Positions 36,701 through 46,332 of a stretch of 62,052 nucleotides of DNA are shown one piece after another (within the stretch, counting starts at the first letter, position 1; each line of letters starts with the position of its first letter). The notes beneath the pieces are model-generated. The model searched no databases. It was not told the origin of the DNA and saw nothing but the letters and a program-made list of their open reading frames with translations. The DNA comes from Blattamonas nauphoetae. Taxonomy: Eukaryota > Preaxostyla > Oxymonadida. The position numbers and the translations under genes are program-made. The DNA lies in NCBI GenBank assembly GCA_033064195.1, contig JARBJD010000396.1:1-62052 (forward strand), given 5' to 3'.

Positions 36701-39687
36701 CACCAGAAATGAACTGGGATTGAAAAATCATGAACAGGCGTGGAGAAAAGTGGTCGAAGCTTAAATGTTAAGGACCTCCTATTTGGGAGCCAAAAGGGTC
36801 AAAAAATCAGAAAAAAGACTCCTAAATAGGAGACCCCACCCGTGGATCCTATTGATGGGGCCAACCCGGAAATGGTGGGCCCCAAAAATTTATGGGTTCC
36901 GAGAAATATGGGATGGATGGAAAGAGGGGTCCAAAAAATGGGGGAAAAGTATCGGGTTAAATCAAAGTATCGGGTTAAATTTCCACTATATCGTGCAATC
37001 GAAAGGGCGGTCACTCGAGAAGGCTCAACTGGGGTTGTGATGAGCGAGGTGGAAAGCTGAACTGACTGTCCAGAAATCGATGAAACGACATTGGTCACTT
37101 TGTATGTCGTCCCATACTTCAGATCTACCAGGGAGGGAGGATACAGTGTCGCATTCCACTCACTCAGTGTTGTGGCCGAGATTGGGACGAGTTCGATGTC
37201 TTTCGTGTGGGCGACTCCACTCGGATTCTGTTCGGTCAGTGTGAGTGTGTATGACTTTCCAACCAATCCACTTCCAACGAACGACAACGTCATCCAATCA
37301 TCATCCTTCTCACAAACGAACGAGGAGACGATAGCGACTGGCGATGGAACAATGAATGAAACTGGAGTTGTAAAAGCAGATGTGAAAGGTCCATGTGTGA
37401 TTGTGTCGATCCAGTATTGTTCTCCATATTCCAGTTGTGATGGATCGGACGAGGAGAGAGAGATTGAACCATTCAGCGCTGTTCCATTGTTTGTTTGGAG
37501 AGAAACGGTGAATGTCTTCCCGATCTTGTTCTTCACCACAACTGACGAGGTTCCTGTTTTGAGAAACACTCCAGACAGTGTCAGAGCCGCTGTTGCGCTG
37601 CTCGTCAACTCCGCTTCCACTCCATCAATTCGGCCAAGAATCTCTTTTCCAGCCATCCCAACACTTCGCACGGAGAATGTCTGTCCTTCACCCAAAACAG
37701 GAAGAAGTCCCGAAACACCAACTGACACTTCTGTCGTTCCACAACTCGAAGGAATTTTTGCCGATCCAAATGGAACGTGAATCAGTCGAGGAACATTCCC
37801 TCCTTCCAACAGAACACCCATCGATCCATCCATCTCTGACGAGAGTTCCACATCAACCAAACACTTCCCATTCTCCGATTTCAGAGAGAAGGAAGTTATG
37901 AACAATCCATCGTTCGATACAAGTTGAGGAATCAGGGTTGAATTTGTTTCTTTCGTGTCTGGATCGTAGATGTTCGGAGAGCCAGACGTCGAGTCGCAGA
38001 ATTGGATCGATGAAGTGTTGAGGAGTGCTTTTGGAGTATCTCGATACGTTACGTCTGCCGAACCAGCAACAGACGCCGAACACTCTCTGAACTGAATCGA
38101 CGAGAGAGCGGCAGAGGTGATGAATGCCAGCCCAAGCGCTCCTCCATCATGTTTCAGAGAGGCACACTTCACAAACGTGCAATCTGAAATGCTTGCTGAT
38201 GTCACAACGAACCCAGCAGTGCCTGGTCGACCAGTCGCGTTGCAGAGGTGGAAGAAGCAGCCGGAAACGACCGACGAAGAAGCCAGTTTTGAAGTAAAAG
38301 CGGCACACGTGCATCCTATATAGTTGTACGTGCACTGACACTCGGTGAACGACGATTGCGACAACGAGAACGGCCGTTTGTTCGACGACAGACACAAAAA
38401 CGAGATAGTCCCTCCATCGTTGTTTAGACCTGTCGCGACGCACTTGTGGAAGTAGCACTGCAACACAGCGAGCGCCGCGTTGGTTTCTCGGAGGAGAATG
38501 GCTGCCCCACCAAAATAGTCTCCGCTGGCCGTGGATCTCATGTTGTTGAACGTGCAGAGCGTAAAGACGACTGACTCGGAGGTGAGATGGGCTGGCTGAA
38601 ATTGGGATCCTTGTGTTCGATGTTCGTGTGAGATGGCCTGTTCAGCGTTGGCCTTGCTGATGCACGATGAGAACGAGGTGTTCAGGCAAAGAAGGGAGCC
38701 TCCGTGGTTTGGGTCCATCATGCTCGTTCCTCGTTGGTGGTTCGAACTTCGTGAAACCGAACATCCGATCAGTCGCTGATTAACGTTTGACCCAAAGAGG
38801 AGTTCTTGCGAATTCTCTCGATTTGGTGTTGAGATGGTCGACATGTTGAAGAATTTGCCCTTGATCAAGTCTGTTTCCATTCCGTGAAAGCATCCGATGG
38901 GGTGGTGATGCGGCTGACGTTCAAACATCCCAAACGAGAAGAGTGGGCCAGTTCCAGAAAGCAGGATTTTTGATTTGAAGTCTAGACCGACTCCGACAAC
39001 TGAAATCCCGCCTGCGGAGCCTGATGAATGGTCGTTGTCCTGGATGGGCAGATTGGAGGAAAGTGGTGCGGTTTGCCGCGGAATATCGACAAACGGGGCA
39101 ACACAGCTGGATGGTGAAAGGTGGGTGACATCGCAAAGATGAACGGTGGACCCAGAAGGGGCTGACCCCAGTTCGGACAAGAGAATCACAAAAGGAGAAC
39201 AGAGAGTGTGTGACGTGACCGAACTGGCCGATAAGTGCACAGAAGAGCCAGAAAGGGAACAGATCCCATTTCTTTCGGATTCGTACTTCAAATGCAGGCC
39301 ATCCAACGCAAATGTGCTATTTAACACTTCAAACATGAAATGTGTTGCAAGAGTATGTCCCATGTTCGAGTCAGTGGACTGTTCAACTTCACGTTTTGAT
39401 GAACGCTGGCTTTGCGAAGAATGTGGAGTTTGGAGATTGTCTTCGAAAATATGACTGAATGATAGTGTTGTGTTGTGGCCGGCAATTGAAATGATGTCTG
39501 ATCTGATGTGAATCGTGTTTGAGAGAACAACATCCATTTCAAGATGGAATTGTCGTCTATGGAAGAGTTCATTGGAGAGTTTCGTGATCTGTTGGGCACT
39601 AGAAGACTCCGAGAGAAATGATGGTTGGATTTGGTGTGGATTTTGTGACGCGTAGAGAAGGGAGAGGACAAAAAGGTGATACAGCAT
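30795..39687 (-). CDS. Secreted repeat protein with transmembrane segment and pseudokinase tail
   Basis: It starts MLYHLFVLSLLYAS (signal peptide). The first 600 residues have beta-helix-like repeats with FGGAAI, CTFNN and CFFHLC motifs. Next come many beta-sandwich-like repeats of about 110 residues (EPxRLxSL...EGETYTL...LYPLSGADL), another short helix-like zone, a transmembrane span (LPVAIVLGISFILLIVIVLL, about 31,900-31,960) and a cytoplasmic kinase-like C-lobe: GGIRWMAPELV, then AAVFSLGLVLFSIETGQVPF and AKNRPSLSEF. I see no glycine loop, VAIK lysine, HRD or DFG, so it is probably a pseudokinase. A fold-back element at 35,658-36,988 splits the gene. Without it and one TA copy, 7,560 bases (2,519 residues plus stop) remain in frame. 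Its ligand is unknown; a surface sensing role is inferred. Confidence 0.75.
35658..36988. mobile_element. Fold-back non-autonomous element with pogo-like ends
   Basis: 1,331 bp bounded by TA duplications (35,656-35,657 and 36,989-36,990). The ends read TAGTGGAAA then two TTTAACCCGATACTTT units 17 bp apart, matching the pogo-like transposon at 25,343. The interior is a long palindrome: about 35,658-36,230 pairs with about 36,485-36,988, leaving a central segment near 255 bp; the left arm has an extra stretch near 35,790-35,860. No transposase gene. It is inserted in a coding exon of the large surface-protein gene and was probably mobilised by the pogo-like transposase. Confidence 0.85.
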
Positions 39688-39689
39688 GT

Positions 39690-40228
39690 CACCTACGAAT
39701 GGTTTATGTTCGATGGCATCCCATTATTTGTGTGATTTCAGGGACTCTTCTTGGAGATGGTGAATAGCAGTGACGTGAGGGCATCTTTCAGTCAGTCTGG
39801 AATGAAGTTTATTGATGTGGTTCATTCAGCCTGACTCGCTTCATCTCGGTGGAATTTAAACACCAAAAAGAAAAGAACAACGCCAAAAGATGAGTTGGCC
39901 CTCTTCCGAAGACAAATTGTCATTTAGACTTCGAGTGGTGAGGGCCCGTTTCGAATGTGAAATTGGGCTGGGTATTTCTTGTTTCATTGAACTACAATAG
40001 ACAATAAACTGGATGTAGTCACTTGTGCAATGCAATGTGTAGGTCTTGAATGGTATAACATCGATATTCAATTGACAAAGTTGAAACTTGATCATCCCAC
40101 ACATTTCAGACTTCAGCTCACATTGGGGCTGAAAATGTGAAAAAAGATCACTTGAAACGAACATGAAACTCTTCATCCTCTCACAGATTGTCATTTATTG
40201 GACTTCTCACTTCACCACTATCTGTATA
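39690..40228. other. Upstream region of the surface-protein gene
   Basis: About 540 bases without a supported gene between the ATG at 39,687 and the Tc1-like element. It probably holds the promoter of the minus-strand gene; no specific site was recognised. Confidence 0.35.
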
Positions 40229-41178
40229 CAGTCTGTTTCAAAAAGATCTCCAACTGTTGCAAAATGTTGAGATTTGTTTCAAAAAGATGGATGATCGACA
40301 CGATACCCTCACCCATAATAGTATTTCTCCCATCATGACCACTTTTTACATCAGACTTTTCTCTTTTTTTCGAATGCATGAATAGATGATTCATGACCTG
40401 AAAGACGGTATATCTTCTTTTTAGAGAGAGACAAACATATCTTGTCGAGATTTTCTTTCATTGATTTTTCATCATCTTTTTGCTCTCATTTTTCATCTTC
40501 TTCTCAATCAGAGCTAGATCCTTCATTAAAACACGAAATTACTCGGTGGTTTGCATTTTCGTCACTTTTAAACTTATATTCCCAGATGAAACGAACTCAT
40601 CCATTCCGCAGCAACATTTTGATCGGTATGTCAGTTTTTTCCTCTTTTCTCATCATATACTCTCATCCTCTCGACTTCTAGACGCCATTTCACAAGTTGT
40701 TTTTCGGAGTGAACACACTCCAGGCTTGCAAAAGCTGCAAGAACGCTTTTCCTGCTTCTCTATCATCACGTCACGATCATCAAGGTTTCCTCTTAAATTC
40801 CCTTCTCCTCATCATTTTACCCAGATATCACAATCAGTTTGTGCAATATGACCAATTGTCCAGAAAAGTCACTCACGAGTTTTTCAACCCGTCCAAACAC
40901 TCCCAATATGTGTATTTGTACTTGATTTCATTTTTCTAAATGTTCATTCCCTTCCATTGTTCAACTATTTCTTTTTTTTTCTCGGTTTAAATTCATATTA
41001 ATTTCATTACTTCCACTTCACTAAATTTTTGTTCGGATCTTTTGATGGACATGTGATGTTTTTTGACGCTTTGCATTTTTGTGACATCGACATTCGTTTA
41101 TTCTCATTTTTACTCTCAAAACTGCTGTACATTTTTTTCTTATTCGTCATTTCACCTCGACGACTTTTTCACATTTTC
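40229..41178 (+). repeat. Left long terminal inverted repeat
   Basis: It matches the reverse complement of 42,712-43,658. A second CTGTTTCAAAAAG-like box occurs about 45 bp inside the end (TTTGTTTCAAAAAGATGG), possibly a second transposase site. Confidence 0.8.
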
Positions 41179-41251
41179 TGCAACTACCAGTGAATAAAAC
41201 TGAAAATGAAGTGGACCAAACATCACTTCAGTGAAAAAAGAATTCGATTCC

Positions 41252-42523
41252 TTACATATCCTCTCGTCTGACAGCTCGTGGCCACTGAACGCATCGGCAA
41301 CTTTCAATGCATCTAAAAACTTCATCTGGAGAGATCTGAAGAAATACTTCACGAATCTGATCTATAAAGTGATCCTCCCCTTGCCAGTCTCGAATTTGTG
41401 CCTCCACTCTGGTTTTCCAGAAGCCAAAGACATTTTCAATTGGATTCAGGTCTGGACTGTACGCGGCATTGTAGAGAACTCGCTGATTCGCCTCGAGGAC
41501 AATGTTCTCAGTCGCAACATGATGAATTCGGGCGTTGTCTAAAATTAGAACCCATCTGCGCCTCTCTGTGTTGGTTTCAAGCAGTCTCCGAAGGTAGGAT
41601 TCGAAGATGTCAGCGGTGATTGGGCCTCGGATGACCTCAGTATGACCCACTCCGTTGGAGGAAATGGACGTAATCGCGGTCAACGAGACGAAATTGGTCG
41701 GTCTGACGACAATTGGAGCCCGCCCGACTTCAGCCCATCCGTATCTCCGCACACATTCAATGTTCCAAGATGTCTCGTCCAAGAAGAGTGGAAACCATCC
41801 GTCGCGGATGTGAGCCATCACATTTTGGATGAAGACGACTCTTGCTTCTTTGTTTTCTTCTGTGTTGGCAGCTGGAACTCTCATTCTGGCTCGTTTGAAA
41901 GAGAAGAGAGGCATGTCAACGTTCACCTGGTTCCGATGTGTCACCATTCGATAGACTGTCGCTGCACTTGTCTGGTGGCCTCGAGCCCTGAGATTGGCTG
42001 CCATCTCTCTGAGAGTACGTTGTCCGTCCTCCTGGAGCAGCCGTCGAACTTCTTGATTGAGGAATCTGTCGTTTCTTCGGTTCGGTCTCCCTCTTCTTGG
42101 AAGGTGGTGTGTGATCGACTCTCCTCGGCGTAATTTTTGTATGAATCGATGTGTAGTTGGGACAGTGAGGACAACCTGATTCGCGTACCATGTCACTGGC
42201 CGGGTTTCTCCGTTCTCGCGATATAGGAGCGTCAGTCTGACTCTCTTTTCAGGTGTGGCTGGAGTGTACGGACGATGGAGGATCGGTAGAAGCGGCACCA
42301 GAGGTGGCGGTGGCGGCGGTGGTGGAGGAGGAGGGGCCAACGCTTCATACATGCCTACCTCAGCCTGAAGGGCTTGACGATCGATTTGTGGTGGCTCTGG
42401 TTGAGGCGGAATTTGGTACTGATGGAGTTGTGGAATGTAGTTGACGGCGTTTTCTTGTTCTATTTGATTCCGCAAATCGAAAAAAAGTGGATTCTGAAGA
42501 GCATTTCCATCGTAGAAGTTCAT
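41252..42523 (-). CDS. IS630/Tc1-type transposase
   Basis: A continuous 423-residue frame. The N-terminus has a polyproline run (11 P near residue 72), then a paired helix-turn-helix region with RRGRPNRR and LREMAANLRARG. The catalytic core shows FPLFLDETSWN, ILDNARIHH and YSPDLNPIENVFGFWK. I count 33 residues between the second aspartate and the glutamate, near the usual DD34E. It catalyses cut-and-paste transposition into TA. No intron is needed, and all three acidic residues are present, so it may be active. It lies between the two long inverted repeats. Confidence 0.85.
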   Translation of the reverse strand: MNFYDGNALQNPLFFDLRNQIEQENAVNYIPQLHQYQIPPQPEPPQIDRQALQAEVGMYEALAPPPPPPPPPPPLVPLLPILHRPYTPATPEKRVRLTLLYRENGETRPVTWYANQVVLTVPTTHRFIQKLRRGESITHHLPRRGRPNRRNDRFLNQEVRRLLQEDGQRTLREMAANLRARGHQTSAATVYRMVTHRNQVNVDMPLFSFKRARMRVPAANTEENKEARVVFIQNVMAHIRDGWFPLFLDETSWNIECVRRYGWAEVGRAPIVVRPTNFVSLTAITSISSNGVGHTEVIRGPITADIFESYLRRLLETNTERRRWVLILDNARIHHVATENIVLEANQRVLYNAAYSPDLNPIENVFGFWKTRVEAQIRDWQGEDHFIDQIREVFLQISPDEVFRCIESCRCVQWPRAVRREDM

Positions 42524-42711
42524 ATTAGAGTTTGACCAAAATGTGATTCAGATGCTTTGAGGAAATCAAGAAAAACTAGTATGGGGACACCAGAATTTTG
42601 ACGGACTTTTTTGTTTGCAGAAATGAGAATAAAATTCAGAGTAGATGTATTGGAGAGTCAATATCGCGAATTGATAATCAAAACAAATTGAAAAAATTTT
42701 GTAGCACCGAA

Positions 42712-43658
42712 AAATGTGAAAAAGTCATCGAGGTGAAATGACGAATAAGAAAAAATTGTACATCGGTTTTGAGAGTAAAAATGAGAATAAAAGAATGTCG
42801 ATGTCACAAAAATACAAAGCGTCTAAAAACATCGCATGTTAATCAAAAGATAGGGACCAAGATCTCGTGAAGTGGAAGTTATGAAATGAATGGGCAATGT
42901 AGTGCAGAAAAAAAATTACAAGTTGAACAATGGAAGGGAATGAACATTTAGAAAAATGAAATCAAGTACAAATACACATATTGGGAGTGTTTGGACGGGT
43001 TGAAAAACTCGTGAGTGACTTTTCTGGACAATTGGTCATATTGCACAAACTGATTGTGATATCTGGGTAAAATGATGAGGAGAAGGGAATTTAAGAGGAA
43101 ACCTTGATGATCGTGACGTGATGATAGAGAAGCAGGAAAAGCGTTCTTGCAGCTTTTGCAAGCCTGGAGTGTGTTCACTCCGAAAAACAACTTGTGAAAT
43201 GGCGTCTAGAAGTCGAGAGGATGAGAGTATATGATGAGAAAAGAGGAAAAAACTGACATACCGATCAAAATGTTGCTGCGGAATGGATGAGTTCGTTTCA
43301 TCTGGGAATATAAGTTTAAAAGTGACGAAAATGCAAACCACCGAGTAATTTCGTGTTTTAATGAAGGATCTAGCTCTGATTGAGAAGAAGATGAAAAATG
43401 AGAGCAAAAAGATGATGAAAAATCAATGAAAGAAAATCTCGACAAGATATGTTTGTCTCTCTCTAAAAAGAAGATATACCGTCTTTCAGGTCATGAATCA
43501 TCTATTCATGCATTCGAAAAAAAGAGAAAAGTCTGATGTAAAAAGTGGTCATGATGGGAGAAATACTATTATGGGTGAGGGTATCGTGTCGATCATCCAT
43601 CTTTTTGAAACAAATCTCAACATTTTGCAACAGTTGGAGATCTTTTTGAAACAGACTG
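42712..43658 (-). repeat. Right long terminal inverted repeat
   Basis: Mirror of the left arm. Similarity is continuous from the end to about 42,960, then interrupted by a diverged patch around 42,850-42,930, then resumes to 42,712. Confidence 0.8.
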
Positions 43659-44048
43659 TAAATCAACAAATCTCATTCGTCACGAAACACAGAGAAAGAA
43701 AGAACACGATGAAAATGAATCCTTCTTTCAATGGACCATTCCCTTGCTATATCTCCAAAGTCCAAAATTAATCTTAGAAGCAGAATTATGGTAAACTGTG
43801 AGAAAAGCGTGATGAGTTCGGCAGGTTTATGGGAGGATCTAATCTCGGATAGATGTTTGCAGAACCTCAACAGGTGTGAAAAATCGATTTGACATCATAA
43901 CTTTGGCTTCTTTCCCATTCTCTCTCTTTCATTCTCGATTCTCTGAAGAATATCTCAACATTCAGCGAACAAAACGCCATGGTTTGTGTCTTGTTTTTCT
44001 CGTCCTCATCACTCTCGCTCTTTCCTCACGCCTCTCTACTTTCCTTAG

Positions 44049-44381
44049 AATCAACCGACAATCGAGTCTATATTGGAATGGTTGAATGATTCATCTATCC
44101 CTTCGCGAAACAAAGTCAACTCTTTCGAATGGTTCCACGTGCCCACCCTCCTCACAAACCACATCCAATCACAACAACATAAACTAGATGAACAGCCACC
44201 ACCAACAGACAAAAACAATCGACTCATCTCCTCTCTTCTCCAACTCATTCTCTCAATCCTGGACGAGTGCTTCGATTGCCACACTCCAATCCCAAACAAG
44301 CGACTTCTCCAATCTTCTCTCTCCCAACTCTCACAATCTCCAGGCATGGGATTCGATCAGACCGATCTCACCATTTTTTGA
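44049..44381 (+). pseudogene. Alpha-solenoid-type host gene fragment
   Basis: An exon-like stretch after an acceptor (TTCCTTAG at 44,041-44,048) reads TIESILEWLNDSSIP, FEWFHVPTLLTNHI and LISSLLQLILSILDECFD, then stops at 44,381. It resembles in style the helical repeat protein at 46,333. Short upstream exons with intron-like spacers (for example 43,982-44,048, 67 bases) are possible. It probably represents a partial gene. No start was identified. Confidence 0.4.
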
Positions 44382-44986
44382 TCTCACCTCCTGATTTCTT
44401 TCAATTCGCCTCTAAAAGCTTTTCAAAACACAATTTTATCTCAAATTTCTCTATCAAAAGTGAAATGATGAATTGTAAAGTGAAGTCAAAAGAAGCCCAT
44501 TGAAGCTGTTGGATCCTCTTGATTGGAGTTTGAACCACAAAAACAAAGAGGATAAACGTGAGTTAAGAGAAGGAAATACTCATCTGACACTTTTTATGTT
44601 GGAAATGAGTTCAGCTGGAAGGAGTGACGGACTGTTTCAAGTTTTGAACAGGTAAAGAGGCGTCATCAAACCGTTTTTGCGACAAAAAGAGAGAAGGGAA
44701 GTCAATAGGGGTGAAGTGGAATCATTTTGGACATGAAATATTCTAAAATCAGAGTGAGAAAACAAGAAAAGTTGGAGAAATAGATACGCTTAAATAGGAG
44801 ACTGATCTCACCCAAAAATCTCATCGTGAGATCAAAAGATCTCACGATAAGCCTAAATGTACTCACGCCTCCCAACCCTGACAATCTCCCTCTCAAACTC
44901 CTTCCATCACGCGCCAAACCAAACGTTGCTTGGAATCGTTAGAAACAAACGAAGAAGGCAGTTTGATTCTCGTCGAGAAGAAAACA
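44382..44986. other. Intergenic
   Basis: No supported gene. The frame just before 44,987 stays open to about 44,930 (LETNEEGSLILVEKK), so the following gene could have an upstream exon here. Confidence 0.35.
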
Positions 44987-45810
44987 ATGGAATCAATGGA
45001 TTCATCACAAACAGAATTCTCCAATCTCCAGCAGCAGCTTGACCAGCTTCAGCAAGACCATGACCAACTCCAAGAGAAGCTCAGTGAATCAGAACGAAAG
45101 ATCACCCAACTTGAACAGAAAAAGACGAGTCTGCTGTCCAAAGAGAAGACGTCTCAATCCGAATTACAGTCACTCAAAAGAAAGAAGGAACTCATGCGAA
45201 TCGCTCTCAATCGTCGGGTGGAAGAACTGAGCCAAACCATTGAGCAGATTAAAGCAGACAACATCATCGTCACGTTCGATCCGACTTGCTTCATCATGAA
45301 ATCAGCGACAGTCACTCGAATCAACACTCAAGAGCATGCTGGTTGTTTCACGAAACCTGTTTTGAAAGGCATTCATCGCATGTCCCTCAAGATTGAAGAT
45401 GTCATCGTCCGTTTGCCAGTTTTCCATTCATCCTCTTTCTTCATCCAGTGATGGGTGTGATTGACGCGACAAAATATCACAACCATTTGACAACATTTGT
45501 GTATACTTCACCAAATGCAGCGATGATGAACAGAAACAACGGGTACCTCTACACGGCTGGCCGAATCATTGCTCAGAACGCCGTTCCTCGGAGAGGGCAG
45601 GAGTGGTCGGCGGAGGCTGATTTGGAGAAGAGGACACTGCATTTCTTTGTTGATCGTGTCCAACAGCCACACCACTTTGTCAACATTCCTGTCCCTCTCG
45701 TCTTCGCTCTTGATGTTCGAACGAAGAAGGTTCCGATTCCAATCGCGTTTTGGGGAGAGTTGGAGCAGTCGAGTGTGACATTTCAAGGAACGGGACATGA
45801 TTTGGGATGA
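44987..45810 (+). CDS. Coiled-coil plus SPRY-like protein, one 38-base intron
   Basis: Exons 44,987-45,410 and 45,449-45,810 join across GTTTGC...ATCCAG (38 bases, phase 1) to give 261 residues in frame. Residues about 8-95 form a coiled coil (LQQQLDQLQQDHDQL and following heptads). The C-terminal half has SPRY/B30.2-like strands: GVIDATKYHN, RTLHFFVDRVQQPHHF, VFALDVRTK and IPIAFWGEL. SPRY domains bind protein partners, often in ubiquitin or immune-type pathways. The start is the first ATG in frame, although the open frame extends upstream. Confidence 0.65.
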
Positions 45811-45868
45811 ATCAATTTCACTCACACGATCATTGTCTTTTCATTTTTTCTTTCCAGACTCAAATCCT

Positions 45869-46264
45869 CATTTTGGTCTGTTTTCTAAAGTCATACACAC
45901 AAATTCAGAACAATCGGAGAACGCCGGAGAAACGCTCGTGTGGGACACGTCGTTTCTGAGCACCGAGCTGAGCAACGAGGAGCAGGCCGAGTTGAATGTG
46001 GATGGGACAGAAGCGCTGTTTCGGTCCAACACCCCTTTCACTCTGATCACGTGTGTTCCTCGCTTCTTCAGCACGGTGAGAGTGGACGGAGCTCCCATCA
46101 CACCGCTTTCGTTCCATTCCCACACGCCTGTCGAGACGGTAGATCTGATGCTGTACCACATCACCTTTTCGAAGATCGAATCTCGGATTTTGGAGTCTTC
46201 CTCGAAGAATAAACCTTGTGTATCTTTTATTTGTCATGAGTTGGCAATTTTGGAGATGAGTTGA
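45869..46264 (+). pseudogene. Unidentified coding-like stretch
   Basis: After a TTTCTTTCCAG acceptor-like site the frame reads DSNPHFGLFSKVIHTNSEQS and ETLVWDTSFLSTELSNEE, ending at 46,264. No start and no family were recognised. It may be a last exon of the previous gene in another isoform, or a gene fragment. Confidence 0.25.
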
Positions 46265-46332
46265 TGGAGGTCACTCAAGTTTAGGGGTCTGATCATTCCA
46301 ACTGAATCCACTGCTTGCATTTCAATGATATT

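Larger units (their letters stand above)
40229..43658 (-). mobile_element. IS630/Tc1-type transposon with very long inverted repeats
   Basis: 3,430 bp flanked by TA (40,227-40,228 and 43,659-43,660). Both ends start CAGTCTGTTTCAAAAAGATC. The arms extend to about 41,178 and 42,712, roughly 950 bp each, nearly perfect in the outer 700 bp and more diverged inward. A single transposase gene sits between them. The arms' frames on each strand mirror one another and are not separate genes. The insertion is intergenic. Confidence 0.85.

Noticed and set aside
40442-40939. Mirror-image small frames in the Tc1-like element arms (also 42,948-43,445)
   Set aside because: Both copies lie in the long inverted repeats and are explained by them; no domain or start context.
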